Shown: in pieces, positions 6,613-12,702 of the stretch
How positions within the stretch are numbered: the first letter of the stretch is position 1
Layout of the letters: every line of letters starts with the position of its first letter
Source of the DNA: an uncultured Thermoleophilia bacterium
GTDB taxonomy: Bacteria; Actinomycetota; Thermoleophilia; UBA2241
DNA length: 14,421 bases
Direction of reading: 5' to 3'
NCBI GenBank assembly: GCA_903912585.1
Contig: CAIWHY010000544.1
Span: 1-14,421, forward strand
Position numbers and translations under genes: made by a program
Notes under the pieces: generated by a model
Seen by the model: only the letters and a program-made list of their open reading frames with translations
The model's database searches: none
What the model was told of the DNA's origin: nothing

Positions 6613-7290
6613 ATGACCCCGGAAGCGCCTTCGAGAGCCAAGGAGCAGCGCGTCGTCGGCGAGGCGCGCTGGCCGATGGCGTTCGCCGTCGTCGCCGTCA
6701 TCGTCCTGACGCTGCTGCTCCCGCACGACCTCATCACGCGCCCGCGCTGGGGGGTGCCGCTCGTCGAGGCCCTCCTGCTCGTCGCGGTGATCATCGGCGA
6801 CCCCGGCAAGATCGACCGGGTCTCGCCGCGCGTGCGCGCGCTGTCGATCACCCTGATCTCGTTGCTGGTCGCGACGGCGCTGTGGTGCACGGCGCAGCTC
6901 ATCGTGGAGCTCATCCAGGGAGGGCCGGCCACCAGCTCGGGCGGCGCACTCCTAGCCGCCGGCGGCATCGTCTACGTCTCCAACTGCCTCGCCTTCGGCC
7001 TGCTGTACTGGGAGCTCGACAGCGGCGGGCCGGCAGCGCGTGCTCACGGCCTGCCGGCCCATCCCGACTTCGCCTTCCCGCAGCAGATGAACCCGGAGCT
7101 GGCGCCGGAACAGTGGCGGCCGCGCTTCGTCGACTACATGTACCTGGGCTTCACGAGTGCCACGGCCTTCAGCCCGACAGACGTCATGCCGCTGCGCCCC
7201 TGGAACAAGCTCGCGATGATGGCCCAGTCGACGATCTCTCTGGTGCTCCTGGGCCTAGTGATCGCGCGCGCCGTCAACGTGCTCACGTGA
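6613..7290 (+). CDS. Multi-pass membrane protein with a degenerate potassium-channel-like pore
   Basis: No characterised family is recognised. The 225-residue protein has hydrophobic segments at about 20-37, 48-62, 77-101, 110-132 and 199-221. Residues 173-225 align without gaps to the pore module of the potassium channel at 3598-4305. VDYMYLGFTSATAFSPTD (173-190) matches VDYIYFSFVTITTVGYGD, followed in both by a short linker, a lysine at the head of the last helix and an Asn near its end. The filter residues GYG are replaced by SPT, so potassium selectivity is unlikely. It may be a non-selective channel, a subunit or a repurposed fold. It follows the cardiolipin synthase by 33 bases and overlaps the radical SAM gene (GTGA), suggesting coupled expression of those two. 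Coding is secure; function is open. Confidence 0.8.
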   Translation: MTPEAPSRAKEQRVVGEARWPMAFAVVAVIVLTLLLPHDLITRPRWGVPLVEALLLVAVIIGDPGKIDRVSPRVRALSITLISLLVATALWCTAQLIVELIQGGPATSSGGALLAAGGIVYVSNCLAFGLLYWELDSGGPAARAHGLPAHPDFAFPQQMNPELAPEQWRPRFVDYMYLGFTSATAFSPTDVMPLRPWNKLAMMAQSTISLVLLGLVIARAVNVLT

Positions 7291-8594
7291 CCGGCGGGCG
7301 GGGCATCCGCGTTCCCGCCGGTGCGGGCCAGCCGCCGGCCGGCGTGCCGTCAGGCGTTCCGCCGGCCTTTCACCTGCTGGCGAAGCCCACGGGCTCCGTC
7401 TGCAACCTCGACTGCGCCTACTGCTTCTTCCTCGAGAAGGAGAAGCTGTATCCGGGCCAGCGCTCGCGCATGAGCGACGAGGTGCTCGAGCGCTACATCC
7501 GGGAGCTCATCGCCGCGCATCGCAGCCCCGAGGTGACGATCGCCTGGCAGGGCGGCGAGCCCATGCTCATGGGCCTGGAGTTCTTCCGCCGGGCGGTCGA
7601 GCTGGCGCACAAGTACGCGCGCCCCGGCATGACCGTCCAACACACCATCCAGACCAACGGCACCAAGATCAACGGCGACTGGGCCCGCTTCTTCGCCGAG
7701 AACGGGTTCCTCGTCGGCCTCAGCATCGACGGGCCGCGCGAGCTGCACGACGCCTACCGGCGCGACAAGGCCGGCAGGCCCACCTTCGACAAGGTCGTGC
7801 GCGGCCTCGCGGCCCTGCGCGAACATCACGTCCAGTGGAACGCGCTCACCACCGTGCACGCGGCCAACGCGGATCACCCCGCCGAGGTCTACCGCTTCCT
7901 GCGCGACGAGTGCGGCTGCGAGTTCGTCCAGTTCATCCCGATCGTCGAGCGGCCGACTGTGGACGGCGTGCCCCACGGCGGAGCGGTGACCGTGCGCTCG
8001 GTCGGACCGGAGCAGTGGGGCGCGTTCCTCATCGGCGTGTTCGAGGAGTGGGTGCGCCGCGACGTCGGCGAGGTGTACGTGCAGCTTTTCGACGTCGCGC
8101 TCGCCAACTGGTACGGCGAGCCGGCCGGCCTCTGCGTGCACTCCGCCACCTGCGGCTCGGCGCTCGCCCTCGAGTTCAACGGCGACGTCTACGCCTGCGA
8201 CCACTTCGTGGAGCCGGCCTACCTGCGCGGGAACATCCGCGAGCGCCCGCTGGCCGAGCTGATCGGCGCGCCCGAGCAGCTGCGCTTCGGGCGCGACAAG
8301 CTCGAGCGCTTGCCGCGGTACTGCATGGAGTGCGACGTGCGCGTCGCCTGCCACGGCGGCTGCCCCAAGGACCGCTTCACGACGACGCCGGCAGGGGAGC
8401 CGGGGCTCAACTACCTCTGCCCCGGCTTCAAGGCGTTCTTCCACCACGTCGACGCGCCGATGCGCCGCATGTGCGAGCTGCTGCGCGAGGACCGCGCGCC
8501 GGCGGAGATCGTCGCGGAGTATGCCGCCGCCGGCACCTCCGCTGTAGATGCCGCGGACGCTTCCGCGACCCCGCCCAAGGCTTCAAGTCGATGA
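7287..8594 (+). CDS. Anaerobic sulfatase-maturating enzyme (radical SAM, SPASM domain)
   Basis: This enzyme type converts an active-site Cys or Ser of a sulfatase to formylglycine, using S-adenosylmethionine and iron-sulfur clusters, without oxygen. CNLDCAYC (39-46) gives the CX3CX2C site for the radical SAM cluster, followed by FFLEKEKLY. Other signatures are WQGGEP (87-92), HTIQTNGT (119-126) and LSIDGP (145-150). The SPASM region has eight cysteines (283, 289, 304, 346, 349, 355, 359, 378), enough for two auxiliary clusters. ACDH (303-306) holds the Asp that acts as catalytic base in characterised anSMEs. GLNYLCPG (373-380) is also diagnostic. The start is GTG at 7287, overlapping the previous stop. 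There is no clear ribosome site, so translational coupling is likely. GTG at 7344 is an alternative. The likely client is the CSPTR sulfatase at 12703. Confidence 0.93.
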   Translation: MTGGRGIRVPAGAGQPPAGVPSGVPPAFHLLAKPTGSVCNLDCAYCFFLEKEKLYPGQRSRMSDEVLERYIRELIAAHRSPEVTIAWQGGEPMLMGLEFFRRAVELAHKYARPGMTVQHTIQTNGTKINGDWARFFAENGFLVGLSIDGPRELHDAYRRDKAGRPTFDKVVRGLAALREHHVQWNALTTVHAANADHPAEVYRFLRDECGCEFVQFIPIVERPTVDGVPHGGAVTVRSVGPEQWGAFLIGVFEEWVRRDVGEVYVQLFDVALANWYGEPAGLCVHSATCGSALALEFNGDVYACDHFVEPAYLRGNIRERPLAELIGAPEQLRFGRDKLERLPRYCMECDVRVACHGGCPKDRFTTTPAGEPGLNYLCPGFKAFFHHVDAPMRRMCELLREDRAPAEIVAEYAAAGTSAVDAADASATPPKASSR

Positions 8595-8605
8595 TCATCG
8601 GGTAG
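8580..8605 (+). promoter_or_regulatory. SigB/SigF-like promoter candidate for the YvlD-UbiB unit
   Basis: GCTT (8580-8583), 16 bases, then GGGTAG (8600-8605). It matches GNNT, 14-16 bases, GGGTAY except in the last base. It overlaps the last codons of the radical SAM gene and points at the leader ORF and the YvlD-like gene. RNA would start about 8612. Confidence 0.5.
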
Positions 8606-8671
8606 CGTGTCCTGCGGCGCGCGACGCTACGCCGGCGTGCCCTGCACATGCGCTCGCGAACGAGGAGAACG

Positions 8672-8707
8672 ATGCCCGGTCCAGTCCCTATCGAGAGGGT
8701 CCTCTGA
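8672..8707 (+). CDS. Putative 11-codon leader peptide (MPGPVPIERVL)
   Basis: A short frame opens with ATG at 8672 behind a good GAGGAG ribosome site and stops with TGA at 8705-8707. That stop overlaps the ATG of the YvlD-like gene by one base (TGATG). The downstream gene has only a mediocre site (GAGAGGG) of its own, so ribosomes finishing the leader could re-initiate there. It lies inside the transcript predicted from the GGGTAG promoter. It could be a translational-coupling leader or chance; it is too short for coding statistics. It is in a different frame from the YvlD-like protein, so it is not an N-terminal extension. Confidence 0.4.
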   Translation: MPGPVPIERVL

Positions 8708-9273
8708 TGCCCGCAAGTCACTCGCTGGCGCACCTTCACGTGCGCTTCCGCCTGCGGCCCCTCCTGATGAGGTTCCTCGCCAACGCCTTCGCACTGGCCC
8801 TCACCGCGATCGTCGTGCCCAACATCCACTTCTCGGGCGACTACCGCATCCTCTCCTGGCTCCTCATCAGCGCCGTCTTCGGGCTCCTCAATGCCTTTCT
8901 CAAGCCGCTGATCCAGGTGGTGATGCTGCCGCTGATCTTCGTCTCCTACGGTCTCGTCGTCGTCCTGATCAACACGGTCCTGCTCCTGACGCTGTCCTGG
9001 ATCTTCCCGCAGCGCTTCCACGTGCACACCCTCTTCTGGGCGCTCGTCGGCGGACTCGTGTGCGGCCTGCTCGAGGGCCTCTTCCAGAACATGTTCGGGC
9101 TCACGCCGCCGATCGTGGAAGGAGGGCCCGACGCCCTCAAGGACGAGATCGCGCAGCGCAAGCACGGCCTCCTCGAGAAGCAGCTGCTGGCGGCCACGGC
9201 CGAAGCGAGCCCCGAGCTCGCCGCCGGCCCAGCCGGCCCCGACGAAGACGCTCAAGACGGAGGCCGGCCGTGA
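8707..9273 (+). CDS. YvlD / phage holin family 4 membrane protein
   Basis: This 188-residue protein has four hydrophobic segments (about 22-38, 48-64, 68-98, 106-126) and a hydrophilic Ala/Glu/Lys-rich tail (about 140-188). LLNAFLKPLIQ (60-70) and YGLVVVLIN (81-89) are the conserved core of the Phage_holin_4_2/YvlD family, as is NIHFSGDYRILSWLL (39-53) before it. Despite the name, chromosomal members are not lysis proteins. Bacillus YvlD lies in an envelope-stress operon. The charged tail of about 50 residues is longer than the family core needs. The stop overlaps the GTG of the UbiB-like gene (GTGA), so the two are almost certainly one operon. Confidence 0.85.
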   Translation: MPASHSLAHLHVRFRLRPLLMRFLANAFALALTAIVVPNIHFSGDYRILSWLLISAVFGLLNAFLKPLIQVVMLPLIFVSYGLVVVLINTVLLLTLSWIFPQRFHVHTLFWALVGGLVCGLLEGLFQNMFGLTPPIVEGGPDALKDEIAQRKHGLLEKQLLAATAEASPELAAGPAGPDEDAQDGGRP

Positions 9274-11003
9274 GACGCTCGTCACTCGACAAGTTCCGCG
9301 AGGACCTCCGCCTCCAGCAGGTGTACAACACGCTGCTCCGCTACGGCTACGACGCGGTCCTCAATCGCTCGCCGCTGGTGGGCAACTTCCGCCATGCCAT
9401 GCAATCCTGGACGTGGCGTCTGCCCAAGGGCTGGGAGGAGCCGGGCACGGCGGTGAAGCTGCGCCTCATGCTCGAGGAGCTCGGACCGACCTACGTCAAG
9501 ATCGGTCAGATCGTCTCCAGCCAGGCGTCGGTGCTCCCGGTCGACTGGGCGACCGAGCTCGCACGGCTCCAGGACGCCGTGCCGCCGTTCCCTGCCGAGC
9601 AGGTGCGCGAGCGCATCATCGAGGAGCTCGGGGCACCGCCCGAGGAGCTCTACGCCTCCTTCGAGCCGGAGGCGTTCGCGGCGGCTTCCACCGCCCAGGT
9701 CCACCGCGCCTTCCTGCACGACGGCACCAAGGTGGCGGTCAAGGTGCAGCGCCCGCACATCTCGAGCGTCGTCCGCGCGGATCTGGGCATCCTGGAGAAC
9801 GCGGCGCGCGTCGTCTCGAGCAGATCGGAGTCGGTGCGCGCGATGGACCTCGTCGGCATGCTCGAGCAGTTCTCCTCGGGGGTGCTCGAGGAGCTCGACT
9901 ACCGCGGCGAGGCCTACAACGCGCTGCGGCTCACCGAGAACATGGCGAACCTGCCCGGCGTGCACGTCCCCGCCGTCTACCCGGACCTCTCGACCTCGAA
10001 GGTGATCACGCAGGAGTTTATCCACGGCGTCAAGGTCAGCGACGTGGAGGCGATCGAGAGCGCCGGTCTGGACCGGGACGAGATCGCCCGTAACGCCCTC
10101 CGCGCCCTCGTCAAGCAGCTGCCCGTCGACGGCTTCTTCCACGCCGATCCACACCCGGGCAACCTGCTGGTCGACCTCGACACCGGCGTGCTCACGTTCA
10201 TCGACCTGGGCATGATGGGCGAGCTCGAGGTCCAGCAGCGCCTGCGCCTTGCCCAGCTCATGATCGTCGCCCAGCAGGGCAGCGTCGACGGCATGGCCGG
10301 GGCGCTGCGCGGGATGAGCGTGCCGTTCCGGGGAGACGTCGACGAGAAGGCCTTCCGCCGCGACTTCGCGCGGCGCGTGGGGCGCTACATGGGCCATGGC
10401 CGGGTGGTCTCGTTCGGCCAAGTAGCGAGCGAGGGATTCGAGCTGCTGCGCATTCACGGCCTGCGGCTCGACGCCGACATGACGCTGGCGGTGAAGGCGC
10501 TCGTCCAGACCGAGAGCGTGGCGCGCGCCCTCTCGACCGGCAGCGGCCTCATCGCCGAAGGCGTGCCGATGCTGATGGACCAGGTGCGCGAGGCGGTCAC
10601 GGGCGAGAAGATCATCGAAGTCGCCAAGAAGCAGCTGATCGGCGTGGCCGGCCAGGTGGCGGAGCGCATCCCGACGCTCACCGAGGCGACGGCGAAGTGG
10701 CTCGACCAATATCAGAAGGGCCGCTTCGAAGTGACGGTCGACACGTCGCAGGTCTCCAAGGAAGTGCAGAAGCTCACGCGGTTGGGCCGCGAGATCGTCA
10801 TCGCCGTGATGCTCGTCGGGATGCTGGTCGGATCGGCGATCGCGACCTACGGCATCGCCGCGGCCCACCTGCAAGGCGGGTTGTGGGACGTCATGGCGCG
10901 CATCGCGCCCTTCGGCTTCGTCATCTCCCTGCTCGTCAGCTTCCTGATCGTCTTCCGGCTGACCTGGCGCTGGTTCCGGGGCAGCGCCGCCGACGAGGAC
11001 TGA
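9270..11003 (+). CDS. UbiB/ABC1 (AarF, ADCK) family atypical protein kinase-like protein
   Basis: These membrane-associated ATP-binding proteins support quinone or other isoprenoid-lipid metabolism. They bind ATP but rarely phosphorylate proteins. The 577-residue protein carries the hallmarks: KIGQ (77-80), the Ala-rich loop AAASTAQVH (137-145) replacing the glycine loop, VAVKVQRP (155-162) with ATP-binding K158, EELDYRGEA (207-215), HADPHPGN (291-298), and IDLGMMG (311-317), where DLG stands for DFG. Two C-terminal helices (about 509-531 and 545-563) form the membrane anchor. GTG at 9270 overlaps the YvlD-like stop, and GGAGG sits 7 bases upstream. No quinone biosynthesis gene lies nearby. 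The YvlD partner and stress-type promoter suggest an envelope or lipid-stress role instead, which is inference. Confidence 0.93.
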   Translation: MRRSSLDKFREDLRLQQVYNTLLRYGYDAVLNRSPLVGNFRHAMQSWTWRLPKGWEEPGTAVKLRLMLEELGPTYVKIGQIVSSQASVLPVDWATELARLQDAVPPFPAEQVRERIIEELGAPPEELYASFEPEAFAAASTAQVHRAFLHDGTKVAVKVQRPHISSVVRADLGILENAARVVSSRSESVRAMDLVGMLEQFSSGVLEELDYRGEAYNALRLTENMANLPGVHVPAVYPDLSTSKVITQEFIHGVKVSDVEAIESAGLDRDEIARNALRALVKQLPVDGFFHADPHPGNLLVDLDTGVLTFIDLGMMGELEVQQRLRLAQLMIVAQQGSVDGMAGALRGMSVPFRGDVDEKAFRRDFARRVGRYMGHGRVVSFGQVASEGFELLRIHGLRLDADMTLAVKALVQTESVARALSTGSGLIAEGVPMLMDQVREAVTGEKIIEVAKKQLIGVAGQVAERIPTLTEATAKWLDQYQKGRFEVTVDTSQVSKEVQKLTRLGREIVIAVMLVGMLVGSAIATYGIAAAHLQGGLWDVMARIAPFGFVISLLVSFLIVFRLTWRWFRGSAADED

Positions 11004-11009
11004 CAGGAG

Positions 11010-11037
11010 CCCCGGCGAGAAGCACCGCCCGCCGGGG
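11010..11037 (+). terminator. Candidate hairpin terminator after the UbiB-like gene
   Basis: CCCCGGCG (11010-11017) pairs perfectly with CGCCGGGG (11030-11037) across a 12-base loop, starting 6 bases past the UbiB-like stop codon. There is no T-run. It suggests the ferredoxin has its own promoter. Confidence 0.5.
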
Positions 11038-11078
11038 AGGCTGACTCTGCTCCCGGCGACTACCAGAATGGGGCGACC

Positions 11079-11267
11079 GTGACCCGACCGATAGTCGACG
11101 AAGACCTCTGCATCGGCTGCGGCACCTGCGAAGACATCTGCCCGGCGGTGTTCAAGCTGGGCGACGACGGCTTCTCGCACGTCGTCGCCCCGAACGGCTG
11201 CGAGGCCGCCGGCTGCTGCGAAGAAGCGGCCGAGGAGTGCCCGGTGGACGCGATCTCGATCGAGTAG
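11079..11267 (+). CDS. Small 4Fe-4S ferredoxin
   Basis: This 62-residue cytoplasmic electron carrier has CIGCGTCEDICP (11-22), giving ligands C11, C14 and C17, and ECPVDAISIE (53-62) with the fourth ligand C54. One [4Fe-4S] cluster is expected. C21 and one of C41, C46 or C47 may form a disulfide, as in other monocluster ferredoxins. The extra CC pair (46-47) is noticeable. The start is GTG at 11079; no ribosome site is evident. CAGAAT at 11064-11069 is a possible -10 close enough for a very short leader. The gene lies between the radical SAM enzyme and the sulfatase. It could supply electrons to the former, but this is inference. Confidence 0.92.
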   Translation: MTRPIVDEDLCIGCGTCEDICPAVFKLGDDGFSHVVAPNGCEAAGCCEEAAEECPVDAISIE

Positions 11268-11270
11268 CGA

Positions 11271-11320
11271 GCGCCGGGGGCGCCCGCGCCGCCCGGCTCG
11301 CGCGAGTCGCGCCCGGCGCT
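11271..11320. terminator. Long-range inverted repeat between convergent ferredoxin and antiporter genes
   Basis: AGCGCCGGG (11271-11279) and CCCGGCGCT (11312-11320) are exact inverted repeats 32 bases apart. Another self-complementary stretch (CTCGCGCGAG, 11297-11306) lies between them. The right arm ends on the first base of the antiporter's stop codon. In the 52-base convergent gap this may be a bidirectional terminator, but the loop is large and there is no T-run. Confidence 0.35.
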
Positions 11321-12630
11321 CAGCCGCGCGGCGCTCCTGAGGCTTCCTTGAGCGATCCCACGTCTCTCGCCGTCGCCTGGTGCCGGCGGCGCGGCACCTG
11401 CGCAGGCGCCGCCTCCGGCGCCTGCGGGTGCGCCTCGGCGTGCGCCTCGTACCAGCGCTGGTACATGGCGACGAAGGGCACCGACGTGAAGCCGTGCAGG
11501 AAGACGCTGAGGACGACCGTGACCGCCACGGTCGCGAGCAGCGTCTTCGCTTCCGGGACGCCGCGCTCGACCACGAGCAACCCGAACACGATGCTCGCGA
11601 GCCCGCGCGGCCCGAACCACCCCATGAAGGCGATCGTCTGCAGGCGGGCGCCGCGACCGATCATCGCGATCGCGACGGGGACCATGCGCACGACCGTGAG
11701 GCTGAGTACCGCGTACAGGACGACGCGCCAGGTCACGTCCGGGCGCACTGCGCCGAGCGCGAGAGCGCCGAAGCCGATCCAGGTCGCGGCGGCGAGCAGA
11801 CCGCCGGTCTCCTCGGTGAAGTAGGTGACGCGCAGCCCGTGCTCGCCCGAGGCCCGGCCGAACGCCATGCCGCCGACGAACGCGGCGATGAAGCCGCTGC
11901 CGCCGAGAGCGACCGCGGCCGCGTAGGCTCCCAGCGCGACGGCCAGAGTCAGCACCTGGCGCCAGTGGCCTTGCAGCCAGCCGCGCCCCTCGGCAAAGCG
12001 CAGCAGCGCGCCGCCGAGCACGCCGATGCCGATGCCGGCGGCGAGCCCATAGCCGATCTGGCTGGCGGCGTTGTGAAGCACGGCCGACGGCACGCCGCCC
12101 TTGAGACTCGCCGCCGAGATGTCGGCCGCGACGAGGAAGAACGGCACGGCAAGGCCGTCGTTGAGCCCGCTCTCGACGTCGAGCGCCTGGCGCACGCGCG
12201 CCGGCACGGCCAGGTCGTCGACGACCCGCTGGCCGAGCGCAGCGTCGGTCGCGCACAGCATCGTCGACAGCAGGAAAGCCGTGGTCAGCGACATGCCCGG
12301 GAACACGAGCATCCCGGCGCCGATGCCGGCCGCCATGGTCAGCGGCAGGCCGACGAGCAGCAGCCGGCTCGGCCAGCTCAGGTCGTGGCGCAGCGACCGC
12401 AGATCCAGCCGCGCCGAGTCGCTGAACAGCAGGAACGCGAGGGCCAGCTCGGTGATCCGCTCCGCCGCGGAGCTCTGGATGCTGATGTTGAGCCACCCCA
12501 GACTCGACGTGCCGACCGCGAAGCCCGCCGCGACGAAGACCATCGCCGAGGTGATCCCGCGCCGGTCCAGCGGCCCCGAGACGGCGCCGTAGACGATCAG
12601 GATCAGCGAGATGGTGAGGATCGCGATCAC
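11320..12630 (-). CDS. CPA-type cation/proton antiporter (Na+/H+ exchanger family)
   Basis: This 436-residue integral membrane protein with about twelve helices exchanges Na+ or K+ for protons. ATDAALGQRVVDD (127-139) and DVESGLNDGLAVPF (151-164) are the CPA1/NhaP signatures. Transport-site residues are probably D129 and the N157-D158 pair, with E153 nearby. FMGWFGPRGLASIVFG (335-350) is the conserved late motif. The Ala/Pro/Arg-rich tail (about 395-436) is probably cytoplasmic. The frame continues open far upstream, but that part is antisense to the sulfatase. GTG at 12630 is preferred because TATCAT lies 7 bases before it, fitting a leaderless transcript. An ATG at 12684 would add 18 polar residues and has no ribosome site. 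Ion specificity cannot be read from sequence. Confidence 0.9.
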   Translation of the reverse strand: MIAILTISLILIVYGAVSGPLDRRGITSAMVFVAAGFAVGTSSLGWLNISIQSSAAERITELALAFLLFSDSARLDLRSLRHDLSWPSRLLLVGLPLTMAAGIGAGMLVFPGMSLTTAFLLSTMLCATDAALGQRVVDDLAVPARVRQALDVESGLNDGLAVPFFLVAADISAASLKGGVPSAVLHNAASQIGYGLAAGIGIGVLGGALLRFAEGRGWLQGHWRQVLTLAVALGAYAAAVALGGSGFIAAFVGGMAFGRASGEHGLRVTYFTEETGGLLAAATWIGFGALALGAVRPDVTWRVVLYAVLSLTVVRMVPVAIAMIGRGARLQTIAFMGWFGPRGLASIVFGLLVVERGVPEAKTLLATVAVTVVLSVFLHGFTSVPFVAMYQRWYEAHAEAHPQAPEAAPAQVPRRRHQATARDVGSLKEASGAPRG

Positions 12631-12643
12631 GCCGCCAATGATA
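12631..12643 (-). promoter_or_regulatory. Candidate leaderless promoter -10 of the antiporter
   Basis: TATCAT on the minus strand (12643-12638) matches the -10 consensus at five of six positions. It ends 7 bases before the GTG at 12630, with no ribosome-binding sequence between. This geometry predicts RNA starting on the GTG itself. It also overlaps the upstream part of the sulfatase promoter candidate on the other strand, so the two genes may compete for polymerase. Confidence 0.45.
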
Positions 12644-12664
12644 CGTCTGTGCCGCTCTGGGTAG
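12639..12664 (+). promoter_or_regulatory. SigB/SigF-like promoter candidate for the sulfatase
   Basis: GGGTAG (12659-12664) lies 38 bases before the sulfatase ATG. The -35 side is the poorest of the five sites: TGAT at 16 bases or GATA at 15. Assignment rests mainly on the -10 hexamer and its position. Confidence 0.35.
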
Positions 12665-12702
12665 GGTTCTCCACGGCCGCGCATCCGACCGGAGGAGAAT
12701 CC

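Noticed and set aside
4864..6726. 620-codon minus-strand frame opposite the cardiolipin synthase
   Set aside because: It crosses gene ends and the strong hairpin, has low-complexity Val/Leu/Asp/His composition, and lies opposite two intact HKD motifs.
8707..9273. Prophage lysis module, suggested by the holin-family name
   Set aside because: No endolysin or other phage genes are nearby. The YvlD branch of this family is chromosomal and paired here with a UbiB-like gene.
9977..9982. Another GGGTAG on the minus strand
   Set aside because: It lies inside the UbiB-like coding sequence and faces no start codon; counted as background for the promoter motif.
9282..11180. 632-codon minus-strand frame opposite the UbiB-like gene
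   Set aside because: It is antisense to a complete UbiB/ABC1 protein and has shadow-type composition.
11297..11306. Ten-base palindrome CTCGCGCGAG
   Set aside because: It has no loop and such GC palindromes arise readily at this base composition. It is mentioned only as part of the convergent gap.
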